Part shown: piece after piece, positions 1 through 8,020 of the stretch
How the letters are laid out: each line of letters starts with the position of its first letter
Position numbering within the stretch: position 1 is the first letter of the stretch
Origin: Stagonosporopsis chrysanthemi
Taxonomy: Eukaryota; Ascomycota; Dothideomycetes; Pleosporales; Didymellaceae
Assembly (NCBI GenBank): GCA_022560025.1
Contig: JAFISE010000339.1
Location: 1-17,875, forward strand
Direction of reading: 5' to 3'
Length of the DNA: 17,875 bases
Position numbers and translations under genes: made by a program
The notes under the pieces: generated by a model
The model's database searches: none
Seen by the model: only the letters and a program-made list of their open reading frames with translations
What the model was told of the DNA's origin: nothing

Positions 1-37
1 TTAGGATAGCTTGTGTATGGGCAGGCATATAAGCAGC

Positions 38-507
38 TCAGCCCACGTCAATAGTCAATGCAGCGCAGTCCTCCCCTCTCTCTACACCGTTACAGATAAC
101 TCTGCTAAGAGGCACATGATATAGAATGCGACCTTGATCACCTACATTGAAGGCCCAGGCGTTACCTTCGACTCCTGGTTTTGCCTTCACGGTAAGGATT
201 AGTTGGCTGTACATGATAAATATGTTGGCCTCTACTTACCTGAATCGCGCACACGGAACTTTTTTAGGTACTCAGTAAGGCCGTGTGGATCTTTAAAGGT
301 TGGAGTGTTAAGCATAGTTTTCTGCTCGTTAAAGCGCCATGGTTCCTTGCGTAGAGAGTTCATATAGGGTCCGAATGATCCCACAGTCTGATCCATCAGC
401 CACAGATAAACGGACGCTTCGTCGCCCCTGTTGAAATATTTCATGAGCGGATGTGGAACGTCTTCTGGCTTGAGCTCACTGGAAAGCGTGCGATATGCTG
501 AAGACAT
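38..507 (-). CDS. Small two-exon protein of unknown function
   Basis: Exon 1 is 507 to 240 and exon 2 is 174 to 38 on the minus strand. The 65-bp intron (239 to 175) has a GTAAGT donor, a CTAAT branch site and a CCAG acceptor. Splicing removes the in-frame TAG that closes the unspliced frame at 232 and gives 134 residues with stop TGA at 40-38. I chose the ATG at 507 because CCACC precedes it and a TATA box lies about 50 bp upstream. The frame extends six codons further to 525, but only through a TTG. The protein begins MSSAYRTLSSELKPEDVPHP and ends in DVG. It is rich in charged and aromatic residues, has no signal peptide or membrane segment, and I recognise no family. Its promoter sits within 83 bp of the stop of the next minus-strand frame. 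The gene structure is fairly well supported; the function is unknown. Confidence 0.6.
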
Positions 508-557
508 GGTGGAGGATGATTCCAATGAACCGTGTTAGTGGCAGGGCGACGACCGCG

Positions 558-565
558 CTTTTATA
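558..565 (-). promoter_or_regulatory. TATA box (TATAAAAG)
   Basis: The minus strand reads CATATAAAAGCG here, a good TATA box about 52 bp upstream of the ATG at 507. It supports that start rather than the TTG at 525. It lies between the stop of the neighbouring frame (590) and this gene. Confidence 0.5.
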
Positions 566-589
566 TGTGTCCACCCTTTCACCTCTTGG

Positions 590-1018
590 CTACAGAGCGA
601 CATCAGTAGAATGTTGTGGTCGAATCTGCCATTCCAAACAAAGGAGGTCCAAATGCCAGCTATGCAAAGTAGCTGAGACCAGCAAACTGTCTTTCAACTC
701 TTCGTTGTTAGAAGAAAGCAGCATGTTTGCGTGGGTCTGAGAAGTATCTGGAACAGCAACTATGAAATGCGTGAGCGAAAGCGCGCAAAACAATTGAAGT
801 GATGTATATGGACCCGCTAGAATAGTGTCAGAATGTTGATTGGTGAGATGAGCTCGATCTGCATTCCGGGTACCGTAGTCCGCAGCTTGTTGCAAATCCA
901 GCCCAAAGTCATCGTCGGCTTGCATAGGCTCTTGATTGATTTGTACTGGCTCCTCGTTGTTCTCTGCAGCCTCACGGGCCTGTGCTTTAGGCCTACTCAC
1001 AAATATTTCACGTGTCAG
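590..1018 (-). CDS. Possible terminal exon, hypothetical protein
   Basis: The minus-strand frame is open from 1018 to a TAG at 592-590. It has no ATG at its head. It is preceded by a classic acceptor, a pyrimidine-rich TTTGCTTCTTTGTAG ending at 1019, so it may be a last exon whose upstream exon I could not place. The first third is Gln/Glu/Asp/Ala-rich (QAREAAENNEEPVQ, then QADDDFGLDLQQAADYG) and looks coding; the rest is less convincing. A further intron is possible inside (donor GTACCC near 878, branch CTGAC, acceptor TTCTAG near 811). It would be a multiple of three, so the frame is the same with or without it. No domain is recognised. It could be a chance open frame. Confidence 0.3.
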   Translation of the reverse strand: MTREIFVSRPKAQAREAAENNEEPVQINQEPMQADDDFGLDLQQAADYGTRNADRAHLTNQHSDTILAGPYTSLQLFCALSLTHFIVAVPDTSQTHANMLLSSNNEELKDSLLVSATLHSWHLDLLCLEWQIRPQHSTDVAL

Positions 1019-1102
1019 CTACAAAGAAGCAAATGCTCGCGATACATGTATAACATTATAGATGCAGAATTAGAATCAAACATTCCAGATCTAGTCTCAA
1101 GT

Positions 1103-1492
1103 TCAGACGCATCTGGCAAGCTCAGTAGTATAGACTGTTGGTTTAGACCAGCAGCTGGTGGAATGATATAATAAGTCGCTGACAATAAAAGGGCGCATGT
1201 TGGACCGTGTCTGCGGGCGCACTTGGTTGAGCGCCTTGCGATGGTGGTCGTACTTTGGCTCTGCGTTCAGGAGGTCAAGGTAAATGTGCAAGACATCTGA
1301 CGTTGAGCGCACTTGGTTGAGCGCCTTGTGATGCCCGTCATACTTGGGCTCTGCGCTCAAGAGGTCGAAGTAAACGTGCAAGACATCTGAGGTCGAACGC
1401 ACAAAATCGTCGTATACTCGGACCTCTTGACCCATGTCATACAAAACAAGAAGCGGCTGACTGAGGGCTCTTATGTCATGCGCATACTCCAT
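1103..1492 (-). CDS. Hypothetical ORF with two 30-residue tandem repeats
   Basis: The frame has an ATG at 1492-1490 (context CTACCATGG) and runs 129 codons to TGA. Its centre is two nearly identical 30-residue units. Each begins VRSTSDVLH, continues through YxDLL and AEPKYD, and ends HHKALNQ or HRKALNQ; a third partial start (VRPQTRSN) follows. The duplication is exactly 90 bp and so keeps the frame. There is no signal peptide and no known domain. The C-terminal 25 residues look less coding, and the frame may continue through an unplaced intron into the exon at 590-1018. Whether this is a gene or a decayed fragment cannot be settled here. Confidence 0.3.
   Translation of the reverse strand: MEYAHDIRALSQPLLVLYDMGQEVRVYDDFVRSTSDVLHVYFDLLSAEPKYDGHHKALNQVRSTSDVLHIYLDLLNAEPKYDHHRKALNQVRPQTRSNMRPFIVSDLLYHSTSCWSKPTVYTTELARCV
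1217..1396 (-). repeat. 90-bp tandem duplication, two copies
   Basis: The 22-mer starting GCGCACTTGGTTGAGC occurs at 1217 and again at 1307. The following sequence, with shared blocks such as GTGCAAGACATCTGA, is repeated with scattered substitutions. The copies are 1217-1306 and 1307-1396. The period of 90 preserves the reading frame of the overlapping minus-strand ORF. Confidence 0.85.
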
Positions 1493-1498
1493 GGTAGG

Positions 1499-1612
1499 GT
1501 TGCGGTTGGACTGCGGTAGAGAGGTTGCCCCTTAGGCTACATATTTCAGGCCGAGGTAGAGGGGCAGACTCCATGTTGTGGTTGTAGTTGGGCTGCGGTA
1601 GAGAGGTTGCGC
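1499..1612. repeat. Direct repeat of about 80-bp period
   Basis: The block CTGCGGTAGAGAGGTTGC, preceded by a GGTTGnnGTTGG-like stretch, occurs near 1510-1527 and again near 1590-1607. On the minus strand both copies read AACCTCTCTACCGCAG. They are followed by CAACnnCAACC and then by an ATGGAGT sequence. The copies lie in different relative frames of the surrounding ORFs, which complicates any gene model. Confidence 0.6.
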
Positions 1613-1944
1613 GCATAAGAGAATCGTAGACTCCAGCCTCTTGCGAGTAGTTGTAGATGTTTCCTCAGAGGCTTTTCCTTGCGGTTCTCATCCAGCACCT
1701 CGTGGTTTGTGAGTGTGCTGATAAGGCCGTTCCACCAGCCCGTCACTGCTTGATAGGTCCAATCGCGATCAGGCAGGTTCTTGGTGATTTTGTTGTAAAC
1801 GGAGATGTACCACTTAGTGTTGTACGTTGTGTTATGTTGCGAGTAGTCGTATATGTTGACAGAAGGCCTCGTGGCCGCGAACTTGTACTCGCCGGTGTTG
1901 GTGTTGCCACTGTACTCGTAGTCGTACGAGAGCTCTGGTCTCAA
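1546..1944 (-). CDS. Fragment related to the small secreted ORF upstream
   Basis: The open frame has no ATG at its head (it opens at a TTG). Its first 33 residues (SYDYEYSGNTNTGEYKFAA, then TRPSVNIYDYSQHN) closely match residues 26-58 of the frame at 1986-2183. The next part (TTYNTKWYISVYNKITKN, then a WTYQAVTGWW segment) is Tyr/Trp-rich and looks coding. The last third overlaps the roughly 80-bp repeat. It may be a downstream exon of a gene starting at 2183, with an intron across about 1945-2010 whose donor I cannot identify, or a second, headless paralogue. No known domain is recognised. Confidence 0.3.
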   Translation of the reverse strand: MRPELSYDYEYSGNTNTGEYKFAATRPSVNIYDYSQHNTTYNTKWYISVYNKITKNLPDRDWTYQAVTGWWNGLISTLTNHEVLDENRKEKPLRKHLQLLARGWSLRFSYARNLSTAAQLQPQHGVCPSTSA

Positions 1945-2112
1945 TCAGGCAGGCTCTCGCTGATGTAGAGGCCCATCCGCCACATTTAGTTGTTGTTGTG
2001 GATGTTGCTGACATTGTGATGCGAGCAGTTGTACACGTTAACTACAGGCCTTATAGCTGCAAACTTGTAGTCCCCTGTGTTAGTATTGCCGCTTAACTCG
2101 TAGTTGTATGAG
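1834..2112 (-). repeat. Diverged tandem duplication, ~182-bp period
   Basis: About 97 bp at 2016-2112 is repeated at roughly 1834-1931. Shared stretches include AGGCC, GCnGCnAACTTGTA and AACTCGTAGTTGTA-like sequence. At protein level (minus strand) the shared pattern is SYxYExSGNTNTGxYKFAA, then RPxVNxYxxSxHN, which is about 70 percent identical. A shorter third echo (TTGCGAGTAGTTGTAGATGTT) lies near 1641. Confidence 0.7.
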
Positions 2113-2183
2113 CGGGCAGATTGAAAGCAAAGTGCTCCTAAGCAGGTAGCGAGGAGGAACCAGGGAAGACCTCCAAAAAACAT
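1986..2183 (-). CDS. Candidate small secreted protein
   Basis: The ATG at 2183-2181 (AACGCCATGT) opens a 65-residue frame. It starts with a convincing signal peptide, MFFGGLPWFLLATCLGALC, followed by FQSARS, then the SYNYELSGNTNTGDYKFAA segment repeated at 1834-1931, and ends NIHNNN before TAA. A TATATA lies about 45 bp upstream (2225-2230). The frame is either a complete small secreted protein or exon 1 of a longer one continuing in the 1546-1944 frame. No family is recognised. Signal peptide plus short length would fit an effector-like or cell-surface protein, but that is inference. Confidence 0.4.
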   Translation of the reverse strand: MFFGGLPWFLLATCLGALCFQSARSYNYELSGNTNTGDYKFAAIRPVVNVYNCSHHNVSNIHNNN

Positions 2184-2576
2184 GGCGTTGGAAGTGTTGG
2201 GAGGTTCTGACTGCGAGCCGGCGGTATATAGGCGATGAAAGTTGAGGAGCCGTGGAAAGACCTCTCGACCACATGTATAGTATGGTCAGAAGATTTGAGT
2301 CGTCTCACTGCGTGGATCAGCTTTGAAGTCCGGCCCCCGTCACCAGCCTTCTGATCTATGTAGATTTTGGCGATGGATGTGACGATCTTGATGGTGGTGA
2401 CGTTGACGATGTATATAGCGTTGTCTGTGGTGTTGACGTTGCCATCTGCCGGAATGAGGATGGTCAAGCCACTACCGTAGTCGTCGCGATGTTGCCAACG
2501 GGATCGCCATGGCCGAGCGTAGTGAGGGCGAAGAGCTACATGTAAGCGTTAGGCAGAGAAGCAACCTCTTAAACAT
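2138..2576 (-). pseudogene. Candidate broken secreted-protein gene
   Basis: An ATG at 2576-2574 opens MFKRLLLCLTLTCSSSPS, a signal-peptide-like start, but this frame stops at 2472. A second frame, open from about 2561, carries protein-like sequence (DDYGSGLTILIPADGNVNTT, DNAIYIVNVTTIKIVTSIAK) and runs to 2138. There it overlaps the promoter and start of the next ORF. The GNVNTTD stretch weakly resembles the GNTNTGD of the two downstream copies, so this may be a third, more diverged relative. A frameshift or an unplaced intron is needed to join the two frames. I call it a broken or misresolved gene with low confidence. Confidence 0.25.
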
Positions 2577-2628
2577 CTTGTGCTGTGGGTAGTATATAAG
2601 TTGGTAGGGTTGAGTCGCGTGGGGGCGA

Positions 2629-2635
2629 TGACTCA
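2629..2635. promoter_or_regulatory. TGACTCA site (Gcn4/AP-1-like)
   Basis: This is a perfect TGACTCA, the core site of Gcn4/CpcA-type bZIP factors. It lies about 53 bp upstream of the ATG at 2576. A 7-mer occurs often by chance, so function is only a possibility. Confidence 0.2.
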
Positions 2636-3193
2636 TTGGTCCAAGCCTTTGGTGAGCAAAGGAGGCGTTGCTATATAGAACGACGGGGCTGAGGATGGGG
2701 GTATATATATGCCAATGCAACAATTACCGCAGTCGCAGTAAGAGGGCACTAGCCGCGTAATGAATTTGGAACCAAGCCTGCCATGTCGAGCGAGGCGTTC
2801 TCGTATATAAGAGTTGATAGCAGATGTGAGGATGTGTTGTGGGGATGTGATGATGAGAGTAGTAGAGAGAAAATGCGACCCTTTTTATGTGCTATGCGGA
2901 CTGCATATTACTCTTTCACCCCGGGGTTCCCCTAATTTCATAGTTCATTTCATAGTTCCTGATAACAGGGGACTCACAATGCAGAAGGCGCGTTGTTGAG
3001 GATCGAGGACTGTCCTATCAACATAATCACCTCATAACCGCTGAAGCAGCTAGTCCTATTAATTGTGTTTTGTGAGCGCGGCATTTATAACGCCATCTAA
3101 GTTCGCTCACACAGCCAAAGTCTCTCTAATATCAATTGCACATGGTGATGGCGGTCTTGCACTGACGATCGCATTGATGGCCCTGAACTATGT

Positions 3194-3210
3194 TGTCCCG
3201 AGCCGGGACA
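3194..3210. repeat. Short inverted repeat TGTCCCG-AGC-CGGGACA
   Basis: Perfect 7-bp arms are separated by 3 bp in an intergenic stretch. It could be a dimeric binding site or chance. Confidence 0.4.
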
Positions 3211-3378
3211 TCGTTCGCACGCAATAATCCCAACGTTGCGCACGCACAACACCTTGTAAACTATTGTGGCAACATTGTAGGCCTGATCCTCGTTAGCAGA
3301 TCTCATGCATCAAAGGATTGCGCGCATTGGTGATGTCAAAGGAAGATGAACATGACGCCCATAGCTCCACCGCCGCCC

Positions 3379-3870
3379 TCAAACCAGCCGCGAGGCGCAT
3401 CTTCGCGGCGGCCAGACTGCCAAATTAAGACAGTGCGCCCATGTCGCAAGATCAGATCGACCGAGGGCGTAGAGAAGAGCGGCGGCATTACCTGCACGCC
3501 TACGCCCTACTCCGACAACACAGACGCCGCGCAACCCCACGACGGCCAGGCCTAGTGCCGCCAGCACAACGCCGCGCAAGGGCTGAGGCAGTAGTCTGTT
3601 CGTGCCTGACCGCGCGCGCCGCCAGCTCGAGGCGCAGCTGCTGGGCGCGTAGTGGCCCCGTGTGGACTCTCGCGGGGGACGGTCGTCGCCCACCAGTCGG
3701 TTCCAGTAGAGCTGGGTTAGCAAAGCTTGAATGGCCTCCTCCAATATCGCAGATGCTCTGATCATGGTCAAAATCTCTGCGATATTGGTCGACGTTTGCT
3801 TTGGTCGCGATCTCCCTCGAAGCCTCATCTGGCCAGCAAAAGCCGTGTCGTGCATGTTGAAGTGGGTCAT
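3379..3870 (-). CDS. Hypothetical protein with one possible membrane helix
   Basis: The ATG at 3870-3868 opens 163 codons, beginning MTHFNMHDTAFAGQMRLRG. A helical stretch (NIAEILTMIRASAILEEAIQ) follows, then a basic linker and a hydrophobic segment (GVVLAALGLAVVGLRGVCVV, about residues 100-120) followed by GRRRAG. A possible intron lies near the 3' end: CAG|GTAATG near 3492, a CTTAAT branch and GGCAG near 3418. It is a multiple of three, so the C-terminus VWPPRRCASRLV is the same either way. The competing frame starting at 3874 also looks protein-like over part of its length. No family is recognised. It could be a small mitochondrial or other membrane protein, or a chance GC-rich frame. Confidence 0.3.
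   Translation of the reverse strand: MTHFNMHDTAFAGQMRLRGRSRPKQTSTNIAEILTMIRASAILEEAIQALLTQLYWNRLVGDDRPPRESTRGHYAPSSCASSWRRARSGTNRLLPQPLRGVVLAALGLAVVGLRGVCVVGVGRRRAGNAAALLYALGRSDLATWAHCLNLAVWPPRRCASRLV
3741..3788. repeat. Perfect 13-bp inverted repeat with CCAAT ends
   Basis: The arms CCAATATCGCAGA (3741-3753) and TCTGCGATATTGG (3776-3788) are exact reverse complements around a 22-nt spacer. Each arm ends in a CCAAT pentamer pointing inwards. It lies inside the uncertain frame at 3379-3870. Confidence 0.85.
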
Positions 3871-4956
3871 CCATTGAGCAACGCTAGCTGCGCATGCAGG
3901 GAGATTTCATGGCAGAAGATTCCGACGAGAGTTGATTGCGTTGAAAATGTCAGAGGCGAACATGGGCGCCTCATCGCGTTGGTGTGAAAGCGTTCGCCAG
4001 AGCATTGATCAAGTCCAGTGGGCGGGCTAGGTGGAGTGGGCGCCGCCCGAGCAATAGACGGGGGACATTGACGAGGATTGTGAGAGCCCCACAGCGGTGG
4101 TCGCGCAGGACGACGTAGGAACTTGAACCTTGAAGTTGATGCCGCTTCAGAGTCGACTCCCCACATTCGGAAGGTTCGTTCTTGGCGCCGGCTTACGTCA
4201 GCGACGATGATTGGATCTGGGAGTCATGTTGGCATAGCGTCCGAACCACCACATTCTTGCTGCTTTCTGCACATCACCCTGTGGACGTCGCAGCTTGCGC
4301 CTGTCTACCCTTGGCGACCTATGTTCATGATTCCGGTAGTTGCGCAGTCGCTCAAAGAAATGACTGAACACAGGGACAGTCATCAATTTCCGTCAAAGGC
4401 CTGACTGTGCTCAGAGGTCTCTCTCTCGGAAAAATCCGTCGTTCTCTTGATGCTTCGTTGCAGTCTTATCATCCTTGTACGATCAGGACTGACATGCGCA
4501 TGGATAGACACCTGCAGCCCGGACTCTGGCGCCGCATGTCGACATTCCTCTGTCACGGCTTGTTCTCCTTCACAAACCTAATGCAGATGGGCGTATTCAT
4601 TTCTTGCTAGGCCAACCTGGCAACTTACTCGCCATGTACAACCACAGCTGTTGTGCGAAGGTCTCCGGCCTTCCGACATGCGGGCAGAGCGGTGTCGCGG
4701 ATACTTGCAGATGGAGCGCCCTCACCGCCAGATGGCAGCAAACAATCGCACAGAAGCGACGAGCAGCACTGAGGACGGAGGGGTATAATACCACCGTGTT
4801 TCCTACAACAAAGAAGTTTCTGTATTTCTCTACATCTGCTGGTGGTCCAACACCCATCTTCAATACACGAACTCCTCCTGCATCTGCCTCCTTCCACGCA
4901 CGCTTGTCGCTTGCAATTCCCACTGCTTTTCAATATCGTCCTCGCACACGCTCATC
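3871..4956. other. Intergenic stretch and promoter of the acidic-protein gene
   Basis: I see no convincing gene. A 99-codon minus-strand frame (4166 to 3867, ATG present) and a short alternative-frame segment reading DEAPMFASDIFNAIN near 3930-3990 are the only protein-like traces; neither makes a complete model. The last 170 bp before 4957 hold a TATAATA (about 4784) and pyrimidine-rich tracts, typical of a fungal promoter and leader. Confidence 0.35.
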
Positions 4957-6418
4957 ATGCCTTCATCTTTCTCGTCACCTGTCACTGGGTTCGCTGCGAC
5001 TCCTTCAGTACCAAACAACATAATGACACCCCCATATACACCCGTCGACAAGTACGTCGTGTTGAGACCCGCTCTATTTGTGTCGATCAGCTCCACTGAC
5101 CAGGGCAGAATGCCGAAGAACAGCACCAACTATGGTGTCCTCAAGCTGCTCCCCTTCTTCGAAGAAGACGGCGACAACGCGTCACCCCTCACACCACCGT
5201 CCTCCTCTGACCATAACCGCCCGGCTATGGCATCTCAGTCCTCGACTCACGATGACTGGTACAGTGACGGCTCAGAGGAGCTACTTACTCTCGAACCAGC
5301 GGGTGTGCCTCTACCATCAAGCCCTTGCCCTGGGCCATCCACGCCTACGTCCGCTCTCCAGCCGTCTCTCGAGAATGCCTGTGGCACCCTGAGACACTAT
5401 CACGTTCTCAAGGACTCGCTTGACCTGGACAATCTCAGTGACGCCTTGACCCAAGACACGAGCAACAGTGTGCAACAGGCTCGTCAAGTGGTCGAGGCTG
5501 CTAAAGAGATGGACGACTCCAGCTCTGAGTTTGAGTCCGCTGAAGAGAGTCCCCTGGCTGCCACCGGCATTCGAGTGGACAAGGGCAAGGGGAAGGCTGT
5601 GGAGGGTTCACCAGATGGCTCCTTGGCTCACGCACGCGAGGCAGAGATAGTTGATATGTCTGGCACCGGCGCCGTGCCGAAGCATGCGAGTGCGATGCCC
5701 AATGTCACTCTCCCACTCGAGGTCGAGGCCACCACCGTTGCTTACCCAGCACCAAGCCTCAAGCCCGCCCCAACATACCCTACTGTTCGGCTTCCTCAAA
5801 CCCCCAAACCGTCCGAGCCGTCCCCGCCAATACAGCGTTCCAGCATCCCCCGATTCGCCGCCGCCCCCATCGGGCCTGAGTGGGCCCAGTCGCGAGTCGA
5901 ACTGCCCGGACCGGACAGCTGGCGCCTCAAGCACTCAGTCTTACACAGCTATGGAGGAGGAGCCGAACCGGCGAACGAGCGAGAAGTCGTAACCCTGCCC
6001 TCGACGCCGGAGTTCGAACTGTTCTTCGCACCGCGCCCGTTGCGTACCACCATCCGTCTCACCATCCCCGTTGCATCCACGCAACCGCGCCGCGCCGTGC
6101 TTCCCTCCTCGACTGAGCCCGCACGCGCACCCCTGCCCGACGCGCACCCCTTGGTATTGCGCTCGCCCTTTCGTAACCCACGTGTTGGGAGCTATGCGCC
6201 ATTCCGTCTCATCTCTGCAGAGGGACCCGCAGATATCGACGCTGACGATGAGATGAGCGATGCGGCGGGCTCTGAGGCTGGTAGCGACGCTGATGGTGAT
6301 GATGGTGAGGATGAGGGCAGTGAGGGAGATGAAGAGGATGAGGAATACGAGGGCAGTGAGGACGATGATGAAGACGATGAGGACTATGAGTACGATGAGG
6401 ACGATGAGGACAGTGACG

Positions 6419-6453
<35 letters not shown>

Positions 6454-6603
6454 AACGACGACGACGACGACAACGACGACGAGGTCGACGAGGTCCACTC
6501 CCAGCTCCTCAAACTCCTCTTGCACGCTGTGGTCAGCTTGCTCATGGCGTGGCTGTTGTCTCGCGGGATGGCGCCGTCTGCTGTGAACGGCGGTACAGAG
6601 TAG
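4957..6603 (+). CDS. Long acidic, disordered protein with C-terminal hydrophobic segment
   Basis: The frame is 548 codons with no intron needed; the ATG at 4957 follows a pyrimidine-rich leader (GCTCATCATGCC). An in-frame ATG at 5110 is an alternative start. Residues 1-420 are Ser/Pro/Thr-rich and probably disordered, with acidic patches (DDWYSDGSEELLTLEP; MDDSSSEFESAEES) and a basic KGKGKAVEG. Residues about 425-510 are almost entirely Asp/Glu/Ser/Gly, ending in 11 consecutive Asp, then Asn, five Asp, Asn. Residues about 517-534 are hydrophobic (LLKLLLHAVVSLLMAWLL), followed by 14 residues to the stop. That is the layout of a tail-anchored protein, though a strongly acidic run before the anchor is unusual. 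Acidic tracts are known in histone chaperones and Ca2+-binding proteins, but no such domain is seen. No family is recognised. Confidence 0.7.
6421..6480 (+). repeat. (GAC)n microsatellite encoding poly-Asp
   Basis: Eleven GAC units (6421-6453), AAC, five GAC, AAC, two GAC. It lies in frame in the acidic-protein gene. The AAC interruptions are single-base changes from GAC. Length variation between strains is expected. Confidence 0.95.
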
Positions 6604-6746
6604 TGGGTGATGCAGCCGAGACGGTACAATACTCCTGGTGGTACTGTATGATCCCAGATTCCTGCATTGCGACTCTATGGTTGGGAAACAGGACGGCTTA
6701 ACGATTGTGCATTGGCGTTTGTTTGGGCGTTTTGGGATGTGCAGCG

Positions 6747-6748
<2 letters not shown>

Positions 6749-6775
<27 letters not shown>
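6749..6775 (+). repeat. (GCT)9 microsatellite
   Basis: Nine perfect GCT units lie about 150 bp downstream of the acidic-protein stop codon. The surrounding open frame (6638-7267) opens into C/T-rich low-complexity sequence and does not look coding, so this is probably in the 3' UTR or spacer. Confidence 0.9.
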
Positions 6776-6779
<4 letters not shown>

Positions 6780-7258
6780 GAGATGTACACGCTGCGCCTA
6801 ACATCTGCGATGGTGGGCAGTACAGCGCGTCGGGGCGGCGTGGAGTGATGCGGATTTTCTTGCATAGTTTTACGATAGGGATTGCGATGCAGCACCCACA
6901 TACATACATATATCTATCTACACAGATGACTAACGGATACAACGAATTTTCTTCCTTCTTTCTTCCCCCTTTCCCCCCTCCCTCCATCTCTGCCTCTCTC
7001 CCTCTCCTTGTAAAACTCACTCCCCTTCATCCCAAGATCCCCGTTCCACCGCCCCCTCTATCTCGTCAAGCCATCCCTCCACCCACCCGTCCTTCCCTCA
7101 CTCCTACCCTCAATACCAAGACCCCCACCACACTTCCAAAACATCGCCAACCTTCCTCTCCTACGTACGTGCATCACCATCCGGAGTGTGTGCATCCCCA
7201 AAAGCAAGCGCGATACCGTGGAGTTCCTGGATGCGCGGGGGATCCTGTGCTTTCAACT

Positions 7259-7278
7259 GTGACGTGACGTGACGTGAC
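7259..7278 (+). repeat. Four tandem GTGAC units
   Basis: Four perfect head-to-tail pentamers create repeated TGACGT cores, the half-site type bound by CRE/ATF bZIP factors. It is either a promoter cluster for the gene starting at 8278 or simple-sequence slippage. Confidence 0.8.
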
Positions 7279-7720
7279 GTACCGTGTTTTGGGTAGGTAG
7301 GTAGGTGGGTAGCGGCGTGGCGTGGTGTGCAGTGGCCGCCCGTCGTGTCGTGTCGTGCTGTCTGTCAGCGGCTGTGGTCGTGGTGTGCATTGTGCGTTGC
7401 TTCTTCGCTTGGGGGCGCGCGCGCGACTGCCCGATCGGCGGGCGTGAGGCGCTGAAATTGAGATGCCGGCTTCTCAGCTGCTTCGTGCGGGTTGTTGTGG
7501 GTGTCGTGGGTGCGAGTTGGCGGCGCGAGTATGTTTCTATCTACAACGAAAGTTGAGTTTGCGGGGAAGAGGGTGGGCGCGCATAATCTAGACACAAGGC
7601 CGCAGATCCAGAACGGCATCTAGCAGCATTTTGCTGGGACGAGAACGACGCCGCAAAATTCCAGTCACCAAGCTGTATTCACCACGACAGACGACCCGCA
7701 ATCGACGCGCGCACAGATCC

Positions 7721-7728
7721 TCACGTGA
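7721..7728. promoter_or_regulatory. Palindromic TCACGTGA (E-box core)
   Basis: CACGTG flanked symmetrically by T and A, about 550 bp upstream of the ATG at 8278. This is the core bound by Cbf1-type bHLH factors. The site is seen; function is inferred. Confidence 0.25.
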
Positions 7729-7990
7729 CCTGGCGCACCCGCGTTTCCCGTTCCCCAGCCCGTTCGCGCTCCACCTTCACTCGAAACCACCTCCCGCCGC
7801 TCTCCACCACGACCGCACGCAACGCCCGGCGCACGCCCACCACCACCTCCGGACACGACCTCCCTATCCTTTCGCCAGCCCGCACCCCGCCGCCGTCCCG
7901 CCGAACTCGCGCGCTCCCTGTCTACTTCTGTCCGCCATCCTTGCGCCCTGCACAAGGCCTCCGGCGCGCCGCCTGCTCGCCGCTTCTGCC

Positions 7991-8020
7991 TGCGTTGCGC
8001 TGCGTTGCGTTGCGTTGCGC
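7991..8020 (+). repeat. Six tandem TGCGY pentamers
   Basis: Six consecutive TGCGT/TGCGC units lie in the putative leader of the gene starting at 8278. It is a minisatellite-like, GC-rich repeat with no coding value. Confidence 0.85.

Larger units (their letters stand above)
2577..3378. other. Intergenic stretch, no supported gene
   Basis: No reading frame here looks coding. It holds several TATATA-type tracts (2593-2598, near 2700-2710 and 2803-2808), a TGACTCA site, a doubled TTTCATAGTTC (about 2937-2960) and one small inverted repeat at 3194-3210. It is probably promoter sequence for the minus-strand frames to the left. Confidence 0.4.

Noticed and set aside
5054..5105. Possible 52-bp intron (GTACGT ... 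CACTGACCAG) in the acidic-protein gene
   Set aside because: From the ATG at 4957, splicing would shift into a frame that stops at 5392 and lose the long acidic frame. No ATG was found in the frame that would restore it.
4860..5129. 89-codon minus-strand frame that reads protein-like
   Set aside because: It overlaps the start of the 548-codon gene in antisense and has no promoter or splice support. It was kept out as a probable shadow.
5941..7020. 359-codon minus-strand frame with a long poly-Val run
   Set aside because: It is the antisense of the GAC repeat and of the acidic-protein gene, and it runs into low-complexity spacer. The Val and Ile runs come from the repeat, not from protein selection.
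6638..7267. 209-codon plus frame with poly-Ala
   Set aside because: Poly-Ala comes from (GCT)9 and the rest is C/T-rich low-complexity DNA. It looks like 3' UTR or spacer.
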